From: Pezicula radicicola
Lineage: Eukaryota; Ascomycota; Leotiomycetes; Helotiales; Dermateaceae
Assembly (NCBI GenBank): GCA_003008705.1
Contig: PDUO01000115.1
Coordinates: 22,305 to 86,304, forward strand
DNA: 64,000 bases
Direction of reading: 5' to 3'
The translations under genes were made by a program, and so were the position numbers. Below, in pieces: positions 13,541-22,965 of the stretch. The notes under the pieces were generated by a model that saw nothing but the letters and a program-made list of their open reading frames with translations, had not been told where the DNA came from and ran no database searches. Position 1 is the stretch's first letter. Each line of letters begins with the position of its first letter.

Positions 13541-13839
13541 TTGAATGGAGGAACTGGAGCTGGATTTAGGAGCCTGGCAGCTCAGATCGTGGGTTGTATA
13601 TGGTGTTACAGCAAAGATATACAGGATTTTACACGTGTCAATAGAGAAATTCTGGTAGATGTATCGTCACTGAAAGCCATTTTTGAGAGCGTTGGATTCC
13701 TCGTGAAGAGAAACTCAGGTTTTGAGCTACATTAGATGGAACAGTTTGTTGGCGAGGGGAAGGGGCCAATAGAGAGATATCACGAATATGTAGCAGAGTT
13801 GGAGCGGTTGCTTTGTCAGATATCAGAACTGTAATTTAA
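13541..13839 (+). pseudogene. Fragment resembling the N-terminal helical domain of a fungal NLR/STAND or ankyrin protein
   Basis: A frame of 65 codons from 13541 reads through SLAAQIVGCIWCYSKDIQDF and VDVSSLKAIFESVGFLVK, meets a TAG at 13733, and continues in the same frame as MEQFVGEGKGPIERYHEY and AELERLLCQISEL to a TAA. The order (amphipathic helix, K-D, a helix of the form EVSSLxxIL, then G-P-I/L-x-x-Y followed by LxxLL) is what I know from the N-terminal domain that precedes NACHT or ankyrin modules in many fungal proteins. The TAG could derive from CAG by one C-to-T change. No NACHT, NB-ARC or ankyrin sequence follows; instead a dispersed repeat begins. The assignment rests on pattern memory only and could be wrong. 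Confidence 0.35.
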
Positions 13840-14270
13840 AAATCCCTTTATTCATCCCATTTCGTCGAATTAGTTCATAGATTTTGGACTTACTAAGCCA
13901 ATCGCTATTATCAATATAAACGGTTTTAATAGTGTCTTATTTCGTGCCTTGCCAGAGTGCAGCGCCTAAACCGGCACGCCCAGAGTAGCTTTAGCCTATA
14001 CGGCAACATCGAATTACTCCTAATTTGTATAGGAAATGATACTCTAGGGTACCTGTTTACTGCTAAACGCTCCCGTAATAGGGCTAAAACTAACTATATA
14101 CATAGACTATAGGGATGGTGGGTGGGAAAAACGAAGCTTTCGATGAAAATCGTACTGTTGATGAAGAGAGGAAGATTTTACTGACGAGCAGTAATTTTAT
14201 ATGGGCCTTGCACTAAATTATGCTGCGGCGGAGCCCGACTCCACTCCTTCATAAAACAGGCACTTAATCA
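13835..14270. repeat. Dispersed direct repeat, copy 1 (LTR- or MITE-like, about 410-430 bp)
   Basis: This block is clearly related to 16660-17057 in the same orientation. Shared words include TTTATTCATCCCA at the left end, CTTGCCAG and GCGCCTAAA in the middle, CGGCAACATCGAATT, AATAGGGCT, and GGCCTTGCACTA-ATTATGCT near the right end. The two copies have diverged by substitutions and small indels. No terminal inverted repeat is obvious. It could be a pair of LTRs or two copies of a short non-autonomous element. Confidence 0.6.
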
Positions 14271-15555
14271 CTTCATCATCAAATGAATTTAACAAAGCAC
14301 TTTAAGATTCTCTTTGAGTGCTTTACTGCTCCGTTTCTCCTAAAGATTCCACCAACCAAAGGAACCTCTCTAGCCCTGTCCATGCAAAAAGTGTGGAGAT
14401 TATATGGATGGTGTGGACCCCCTTCTCTACCTCAGAGGTCTTTAAGACGAAGATTAGCCTAAGAGTTGTTGAAAAACACTCTGAGGTTAGAATTATCTAT
14501 GTTCTCTCTAGTTATCAAAGAAGAAAGCTAGTCAAGTTAGTGTTCTTGCCAATAATCTTCGTGGTGTCATCTAGAGTTTTCGGTTTTCGAATATAAGTGG
14601 AAGAGTTTTAATCCCAGTGACCTCCATGTGTGCTTCTACTTTGAGATCTGACTTTCAATTTAGAGAACGAAGAACAGATCGTTCTTGATGCCGTATTAGA
14701 TACTGTTGGACAGTCTAGGCAATAGAATATTAGGCGTCCACTTGCGGTCATGTCCCCTTCGATGACTGAGTTGGCTCTGCACGGTTTATCGAGCAGTTTG
14801 ATTTAGCAGAGCATATTGTTTGTGAATCGCACCAAGGGCTTAGTGAGGAGAACTAGTAGTAGAATGTTTGCTACAGGTTCTTAGGTCAGAACCATGCACT
14901 GCATTTGAGCAGACCCCCACTCTGCGCTTCCTTAATGTCGCCTCCAGACAGTTGACTTTTCTACAATATTGGCTTTCTACTGAGCCAGCATTTCCATCCA
15001 TAGCGTTGACTTCGCCACAGCAAATATAACTAGGTACGTCCTAATGCAATAAAAAAAAGCAGTTCTATTAGTAGTGTTGCCAATTCTATTCGTGGTGTTA
15101 CTTTAACATTTCGGTTTGTGAATCTAGTTGAAAGATTACAATTTAAGTAACCTTCTTTGACTGTTAGTGAATTTCAAGGTAGTCCATATAGACATGATTG
15201 AAAGTCAAACACGATGGGCATCGTGGATATTGGAGACATTGCGAACATGTTAGAGATTGCGGATAATATCGCAGATAATCGCAGACATAGTGGACATAGA
15301 GATATTACAAACATTGCAGACAATACAGATATCGGCTTCTGCCTATACATTAGTCCTCCTTTCAAAATTCTAATTTGTAATACAGGTAGCACTAATATTA
15401 GGTGTCTCTAAAAACAAAAAACAAAAAAGAAGAGAGAAAAAAAGAAGAGAGAAAAAAAGAAGAAACAGAAAACAGGCCGTTAATCTATTGATTTCAGGAG
15501 CTTTAAGAGCTTCACAGGTGAGAGATAGTGGTAGATGTGTTACTAACTTCGAAGC
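14271..15555. other. Intergenic between repeat copies, nothing recognised
   Basis: There are only short open frames. If the flanking blocks are LTRs this would be part of the internal region, but I see no reverse transcriptase, integrase or gag motif in any frame. A poly-purine run (AAGAGAGAAAAAAAGAAG type) lies at 15410-15470. Confidence 0.4.
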
Positions 15556-15660
15556 ACACAGAGAATATTAGATGTCGCCTCTATTAAGAAAATATTTGAA
15601 ATCGTGAATGTAGTAAAACTACCAAGTACTTTCCACGAAAGTGGAAGACCTATAGCAGGG
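15555..15660 (+). pseudogene. Second, shorter NLR N-terminal-like fragment
   Basis: One frame reads RSTQRILDVASIKKIFEIVN, which parallels the 13.6-kb fragment (VNREILVDVSSLKAIFESVG) residue by residue over about 20 positions. It is too short for an independent family call. It supports the idea that a gene fragment, together with the following repeat, was duplicated about 1.9 kb away. Confidence 0.25.
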
Positions 15661-16659
15661 CGAGCCGTGCTGCAACCTTCTTTTTTGCAGTAGTTAGAAA
15701 GTAAGAGCCGGACGCCAGCCTTGATCGATATCCTTTCTGGAACTCAAGAAGATAAGCTTTTGGAAGGTTTATCTATATTTGTGTAGCTTCTGGGGGAATC
15801 AATTCTTTATTTTACAGTAGGCTCTTCGGAAAACAAAGAAGTACTTCTGAAAAATGTGAAAGACCACAGGATATCATTTGATTCATTTCCCACCACTGGC
15901 AAATCATAATAGGCCAACCTATCGAAGAAGCACCTAAACAATATCCACAGTAATCGAATCTCAACCTTCAACCATTTCATCATCTTCAGGGATTTCCACA
16001 ATACTAACATGTCAATACTCATCAGGTGTCCTTCCCATCGTCTCTAGAGCTAACGCGTATAAAGTATCAATATCCTCTATTTCAAATCTTGAATCTATAG
16101 AATGAATCGAGTAATGAAACTTTGCAATTCGAAGACATATTACTCTCCTTTGAGAGAGTTCTAATTGACAGTTCTCGATATCTGTGGGTCTCTCGTCTAA
16201 TGTTCATAAGAGCTTCCCCCTAGGTATAACTTGTAGATTATGCGTAGCTGGAAGCCATCGATAGTGTAAGGCCCTTTTGTTAGAGATGTTGTAGACTAGA
16301 TTAGATGACTGTTAATCTAGAAAACGGTGCTTGCTTTAAAGCTTGAGTGAAGCAGAGACGACTTGAGCAAAACAGTCATTATGACGAGTGGCGACCTTCA
16401 CTTTAAGTACTTCAGCGTCGAATTCCGGCATAGATAGTAACCAGAACTAGCAGACTCGCACAGTGCCATACATCTTTTATAATGGTATTTGGGTAGGAGA
16501 CATGAGCGGAGCAGATCCAAATCGCCGAAGCCTTCACAGAGGATTCTAAGAACAACGCCGTCTCGGGATTTCATCCCGTTGAGTGCGCCAAGCAAACCTG
16601 TACAATATCAGGATAATTGAAACCCGTATGGTAGTGTGTGGAATGAAGTGGCCGGCAGC

Positions 16660-17057
16660 ACTTTAAAAAGCAGTTTATTCATCCCACTCCATTGAGTCAA
16701 TTCAAGGTCGAAATCTGCTCGATTATTTTGTATTTCGTGTCTTGCCAGTCTGTAGCGCCTAAATCGGCACGATAGAGTAGCTCAAACTGTACCGCAACAT
16801 CGAATTGCCCCAAAATATGTATGGGAAATAATGCATAGACGAGCTAGTTTGGTGCTAACACCTCCATAATAGGGCTCGAAATATGTTATATTCAAAGACT
16901 TAGGGAAAGTGGGTAGGAAATCTTAGACAAAAATAAGATAATAAGGAAGGAAAAACCTCTACACTAGTAAGCAGTACCTCCTTTATATAGGCCTTGCACT
17001 ACATTATGCTATGTCTAAGTACAACTCTATTCCTTTGTAAAGATATGCACTTTAATC
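16660..17057. repeat. Dispersed direct repeat, copy 2
   Basis: This is the partner of the block at 13835-14270, in the same orientation, running from TTTATTCATCCCA to the region after GGCCTTGCACTACATTATGC. The two copies are about 2.8 kb apart. This copy ends less than 250 bp from the 3' end of the HAD hydrolase gene. Confidence 0.6.
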
Positions 17058-17300
17058 AAGGCGACACATGGCTGCACGGAAGTCGTTTTGTACTAAGGTA
17101 TAGATAGTATGAAGAAACTCTTCGGTTTCAGTTCGACACGGGACTTGTGTAACTTGATGAAGCGTTGTAAACTTTCTTTCTGATCTATGATCTGAAGTTT
17201 ATGTGCTGATGTAAATGAAGTGAAAGCCATAAGAAGATGGGAAGAGATTGAAGACAGCCCAGCCAGCCTGTATCTTTTCTCGCCACTAAGAAAAAGCAGC

Positions 17301-18110
17301 TCAAACTTCTCCTGCCTCAATCTTCTTCAATGAAGCAGGAAACTCGCTCCAATCCTTCATAATGACAACGCAGCCTGAGTCTTTCAGGACCTTGGTCATC
17401 TCGTCTTCCTTCTCAGGCTCGTAGCTGCCTACATATCCCACGGTCTTGATGTTTGCTCTGAAAGCAGCTGTGGCACCCGACCTACTATCTTCAATGGCAA
17501 CGCACTCCTCAGGTGTTACACCCAAAACCTTCATCGCATGAAGATAAATCGCTGGATCGGGCTTCGATGTTGGTTTGGGTAGAGATGTAGCAGCACTGAA
17601 GACTTCGTTCTTCTGGAAGTACTTGTCCTGGCCGACCTTTTCGATACTTGCCTGCACTCTTCGCAACGCACTGGAACTGACAACCGACATCTTATACTTT
17701 CCAGACTTGGCCAGTTCCTCCAACTGAGCATCAACACCAACACAAGGCTTCAATGCAGCCTTCAGCTTGGCGATGACCTGATCCTCCTCTCTGCTCACGT
17801 ATGTCTCGAGTTCATCGCCGGCCATTTGGTACCCAAACTTCTTTTGTAGGGACACCATCATGCCACGGAAGTTTTGGCCAACAAACTCACTGAGGAGTTG
17901 TGGGCCAGTATAGCGATCGGGGATGTTGCGCGACTCGAGGATTTCGTTGGCTAGCTCGGCGCATGCTTCAAAAGCAAGCTCTTCGGAGAGAACGAGGGTA
18001 TTATCGCAGTCGAAGAAGAGGGTGGTGATCTGCATAGATGTGTGTATTAGCGACATATCGTGAGAGGCGAAAGAAGCTGTGTAACAAGGTAAATAGCATA
18101 CCTTAGCCAT
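17301..18110 (-). CDS. HAD-superfamily hydrolase, beta-phosphoglucomutase/phosphatase-like (245 aa)
   Basis: The gene has two exons, 18102-18110 and 17301-18029. The first exon holds only ATG-GCT-AAG. The 72-bp intron (GTATGC...TATGCAG) happens to be in frame and stop-free, so a longer unspliced reading exists, but the spliced product MAKITTLFFDCDNTLV has the normal compact HAD start. HAD motif I is FDCDNT (D10 nucleophile, D12 acid/base), motif II is the VVSSS serine, motif III is the KP lysine in LPKPTSKPDP, and motif IV is AIEDSRSG. A helical cap lies between motifs I and II, so this is subfamily I. Such enzymes remove or move phosphate on small sugars or related metabolites in the cytosol; the substrate cannot be told from sequence. 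The 245-residue length is usual. The promoter region, 18111-18400, has a few CCCC/GGGG words of the stress-element type, which may be chance. Confidence 0.93.
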   Translation of the reverse strand: MAKVCYLPCYTASFASHDMSLIHTSMQITTLFFDCDNTLVLSEELAFEACAELANEILESRNIPDRYTGPQLLSEFVGQNFRGMMVSLQKKFGYQMAGDELETYVSREEDQVIAKLKAALKPCVGVDAQLEELAKSGKYKMSVVSSSALRRVQASIEKVGQDKYFQKNEVFSAATSLPKPTSKPDPAIYLHAMKVLGVTPEECVAIEDSRSGATAAFRANIKTVGYVGSYEPEKEDEMTKVLKDSGCVVIMKDWSEFPASLKKIEAGEV

Positions 18111-19388
18111 GTTTGCGGTTCTTTGCAGTGTTTGCAAAGTGGGCTAGTATGAGATTGTGGATCACGATATGAGATCGCAAGACGCTATCAGAGTTGAGAA
18201 GGAGAAGTGAGGTATGCTACAAGGTCACAGGGGATTCGACGAAGGCTTGAGACTGGAGTATATCTTCAATTGAGATGAGTGATTGATGATGTGAGGGAGA
18301 AGAAGAGAAGAAACCAGGTGTAACCCCACGAACTGCGGGGTGCCCGCTTAATATACCGATTGTGGAAGCGCCATACACCCCTCCATCGTCATCCCGAATC
18401 CAAACGGGGAAAGGGAAATATCAGGGTCCGGCCCATCCAACCTTCTCTCAAAAGCGAAAGGCTTAATTCGTGGCATGTGAAGTCCTTACACATGCTATGA
18501 AGATGCGTTCTTATTTGTGTGAAGGTAAGGAATACAACACGTTGGGCAGCAATTTTTGCTTAAGACGAAACACTTTTCGGCCCGTGGATGAATGGATAAT
18601 CGTCCGCTTATGGGCTTATGGCTAGTAGGAGTGGGAGAATGAGATATATTATATGATACTTCGTAAAAAAGCTGGTGAAGGATCGATAGAAGAGCCTACA
18701 CCGCTACTCGATGCATGGTCTTACGTGAGTTACGGCTCTTTCTCTTAAGCTCTTCGCAAGAGTAATGCGGTGAGGCTTCTCAAAAAAAATCCCTTTTGCT
18801 TCTTGTTCATGTACTTAATATCCTGAACAAGAATGGTATGCTTTGCCAAGTTTGACTTCTTATTAGCCTTTTGTGCTAAAGGTACAGTACCTGATGTGGT
18901 CCCACCGCAAAGAAGGCGTTTTCGCCAAGGTCTCGCTTAACATTCAACTACTTGCACTTTATTTTCGACCACAAGTAACTGTCTTCTTCAATGCACAAGA
19001 CACTTAAGCACTAAGGATAAACCTAAACACAGAGCGATTGCCATCAATGGTATTACAGCTATCTAGTTCTTCTTTCTAATCCATCTAGAATTCATTCAGA
19101 GATCACTTTTGTCATTTCAAATCTCGTTGTCAAAACTATATCTTCTTTTCTCGCATCTTGGACGCGACAACTATACGTCAATACTAGTTATTGTTGTAGT
19201 TTGACTGACCAGAAGTTCTGCCATCCTTCGTGTCAAATCGACGTTGTTTCGCTACTCTGTCCACTTCAGGCTTCAGGTGGTCTTCAAGGATTGGGAGCTA
19301 TAGTAGCCCTTCCTGCATACCAAACGAAAACAACCCATCGAATTAACTATTATGCTGGAGGATGTGTTGAGCCTCCCACTCAAACGTG
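18111..19388. other. Promoter of the HAD gene and intergenic DNA
   Basis: The first 300 bp are the upstream region of the minus-strand hydrolase. The rest, to 19388, has no supported gene. A frame of 97 codons at 19201-19494 runs into the minisatellite described next and is probably not a gene. Confidence 0.4.
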
Positions 19389-19545
19389 TGAGCGACTGAA
19401 ATATTCTAAACGACTCAAATGTTCTGAGCGACTAGAAGACTTTGAGCGGCCAAGACACTTTGAGCGACCAGAATATTCTCAGCGACCCAAATAATCTGAG
19501 CGACCAAGATACTCTAAGCAACTAGAACACATAAAGCAACCAACA
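19389..19545. repeat. Minisatellite, 18-bp unit, about eight copies
   Basis: The unit is close to GACTAGAATACTCTGAGC and is repeated about eight times with roughly 20-30 percent divergence, the last copies being the weakest. Because 18 is divisible by three, one plus-strand frame reads as a hexapeptide repeat of the type ERLKYS, ERLEDF, ERPRHF, ERPEYS before it stops at 19492-19494. Confidence 0.75.
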
Positions 19546-19866
19546 AACACACCAAAAAGCAAACATCCAAAACTTCTATCCGTCCATATCAAGTCCAGAT
19601 AGACAAAAGAGAAGTCCTCAATACCACATCTCACTGATTGTAGACCCACACCTAGTTAAACCAAAAAGGATGGAGTGAAATTTGTATTACAAGATGGTAT
19701 TGTTGTTGTTATCGTTGTATTGCGTGTTGTCAATCCTAGAATTGATAACGAATTCTAGCTTTCATGCTTTACTTAGTCTACAACCTTATAAACAAAGGAT
19801 GCTAGAATACTTCGGGGAGAGACACAAACTACAACAATAGCATCTACAAATACAACAGTAAGAAGA

Positions 19867-20508
19867 TCATCTGAGAGGAGCTAGAGCAGTGCCGCTACAG
19901 TATCCATGGTATCGTGTCTTTGAAGAAGCATTTAATGATGACGATGATGATGAAGGAGAGTGATGGCTTAGAACCTTCGGCTGGGGGCACGAAGTGAACC
20001 TTGTCGGTTTAGTGGTCGGAGAAGGAGATGAGTTAGAGCGCGCGCGGGCGGCTCGTACCTAAGGATAATATTGATTAGCATGTTATTTGTAGTGGGTGTT
20101 ATGCCAGTAAGGTGTTGATAGACTTGTTTTCTTGAGCAAGTCAAGTTGTTGTCCCCCGTTCGTCGATGACATAGCGACGACGACATCACGATAATGAGAG
20201 GGAAAGGGAGGGAATATAAGCTTGCTTACCCTCTCAACATGCTTAAGAATACTAGAGAAAGTCTTGGACGAAGAGACAACCTTGGGGAGAGTAGAAGGAA
20301 TGAATCACGATTGTTGTTGGGTGCGAAGCCCATTGTTGGCCGGGATGGCAAACGAAGAAGAAACGTCGTGGGAGGCGACCTTCGGAGACCTGATAGGAAT
20401 GCGGGAACGAAAGATGCTCAAGGAAGGACGAGCTGAAACTGGCTGTGAGTGCAAGATGGTGAGTCCTACAGCTGCGCGGTGGGCCGGATACTTCTGACAA
20501 AAAGCCAT
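19867..20508 (-). CDS. Possible small Ser-rich protein, three-exon model (137 aa)
   Basis: This is a tentative gene. Exons would be 20309-20508, 20230-20251 and 19867-20058, joined at GTGATT...CTCTAG and GTAAGC...CCTTAG. The phases agree and the product is 137 codons, MAFCQKYPAHRAAVGLTILH to a Ser-rich tail ending in a TGA. The N-terminus is basic with hydroxylated residues and few acids, as in mitochondrial presequences. The middle exon of 22 bp is suspiciously small. I recognise no family. On the opposite strand a frame of 91 codons (20222-20497) also looks protein-like, with WVRSPLLAGMANEEETSWEA, so either strand or neither may be coding. Confidence 0.25.
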
Positions 20509-22965
20509 TGTATACCGGTTGAAGAGAAAAGGAGAATAAGAAAATCAGAAGAACCTGGGGGGAGAACCTCTACTTATAGGCAGGGGAATGGGAGGGAAAT
20601 GGGACTAAATTTCTAGCTCCATGTTATTGATATGGAGATTATAGAAAGAAGGAGCTGAGGAAAGGCAATATGTTGCTCATTTATGAATCACTTATCCATC
20701 AATGCGGGCAGGAGCAACGGTGAGGAAGGAGAAACATAACTTGGTTAGAAAGGACGACGAGAGCGAGCCCCACGCCTGAAGCACACTCAACCACTTTTGT
20801 GTTGGACAACGAACTGGAACATCAATCTTTTTGGACAATATCACTATGGGACATGATGATTGAGAGATATCCTATAGCAAATTTTGGCATTGAGAATAAG
20901 CGAGCACATTTTGAAGTGTATGCCAATGTCAGCCTGTCGTAGAAAACATGGAAAACATGGAAAAGCAAATATATTAATATACGTAAGCAGAGAAAAGAAA
21001 CATGAACGGTCGCAGGAATCAGAACATACATCAATTTCCAAAGGTTGCTGACCTTGACCGCGATTACCTCTTTTAGCGACGGCCTTAAAATGGGAGAAAT
21101 GTCTTTCTCGTCGCAGTATGAAAATTGCATGTGATTGTGTGTGGAATATTCTGCAACGAAACAAAAGTTGATGGGAGTACGAAGCTAGTGAAACAGTATT
21201 CTTCAGAGTGAGTTGGCCTCAATGGGCCCTGTTCACAGCTGAGCCCATCGCCTCACAGGAATATGAGACTTCATTTTCGAAAATATGCTTCGTCTCTAAG
21301 TTTGGGAAAGAGGCACTTGGAACAGCCTCTTGAATCTTCGGGATACCACAACAATACCGAATGGCTCAAAGTGCATCGATGGTTCCAAGGCCATTATATA
21401 ATCTTGTTCATCTTGAACCCCTTGGTTTGCAGATCGTTTCAAGGAAGACGATTAGGGATTTGGGGTGGATTACTTCGTAGAGGGCTGAGGTTGGCAGGAC
21501 CCAATGAGCCAACCTCGCCACCGCATAAACTTAAGCATGGGAAAAATGACGGAAGACACAATAGACATTTATGGAAAAAGTCAGATTACACAAATCTAAT
21601 GCTCAATCCTCGTTGTGTCTACTACATCTCAAGCTCAAAATGTTGCAGATGCTGAGATGCTGAGATGAGCAGATGTCGTTGCGAGGGCTCTTATATCCTC
21701 GTGGTGAGATTTGTGGAGCTACCACATCGGATCACAAGTGCTTCACACCCCGAAATAATCATAGATCTGGAGATCGAGCACCCCCGGAAATGAAGAAGCT
21801 GTGCTGAAGTTCTCGTATGCTTACCAAAGGTGTTTGAGATTCCATATCACATGAGCGAGGCCGCTAATCAAGCACCCCAAATGTTTCACACCAGGAAACA
21901 TGAAGGGCTCGTCGTGGCTCAATCCATCAACAACTCCCGTCATGCGAGGTAATCTTGGGCAACAGCCTGGCTGAAGGGGGAACAGCAGCTATCAGAGGCG
22001 ACAGCTCTAAAGGACTTCGAATACTCAATCTGCGAGGCCGACAGTGTTTACCATTGAGAACCACCGTCGCCGCAGAGTGAACCCCCTTTCCTCAAACCTC
22101 ACCATCGCCAGCTCGAGGAGAATGCCTCAGCTGCTCGTCAGTATCGATCATCCACTGTTTCCTAACATGTGCCGTCCCGTCCGCCACAATATCAACCTTC
22201 AAACCTATCATCAAACCCAGAACCATGATGATATCCCTGCCATCGTGCATCGACCTCTCTGGCTTTATTCCCTTCTACGATCAGAGACACTGGGGCTCCT
22301 CGAATGTTGCCTTCGTCGTGTGGCACTTTAGCTCGAATACATCGATGGTATACACCATGAACCGTGGTTGGTAGGCTCTGTGGTGGTGTTGGACTGCGTC
22401 GGACATAGTTGTACTTGGGATAAACACACCCGAATAATGCTTGCTTGTTCAGGTTAGGTCAAGTAAGATTCCGTCTCCAAGATTCCAACTTCATTTTCTC
22501 CTCCAGAACAACACATCCGAGCAATATATATTCCCCTGCGCAATCCACGTACTCGATGATAATACTTCGCTCTCATTGCAGCGGATACAACATGGCCATG
22601 TATTGTTACATTGTTACATCGACTACCTGCAGAAACTTACGAGAGCTTGCTGCTGTAGATCCGTGGTGAGGCGGGGAGGGGAGGGGCTGTCGTGCTATGC
22701 CCCGCACTGGAAGTAGATGCAGTACTTCGACGAGCGTCGAGTTCATATCAGACTGCAGCATTGGACCTGGTCAAAGGAGGAGATTGACGACGACTGTACC
22801 TGATGTCATTTCTCCCTTACCAATAGCCCTGTACTTCTAGCTGCGGTACTACACCGCGGGTGATAACCCGGATGTCCACTGAGAGTAGAAAAGGTAGGCC
22901 TGTGCCAACCTCTCTTTATGCGTATTTTTTATCATCCTGTCTTCCTTTCTCTCATTCCACACAAT
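20509..22965. other. Intergenic, nothing firmly recognised
   Basis: Open frames of about 80-130 codons occur on both strands (for example plus 21263-21655), without motif, signal peptide or splice model. The last few hundred bases are the upstream region of the glutaminase-like gene. Confidence 0.4.
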
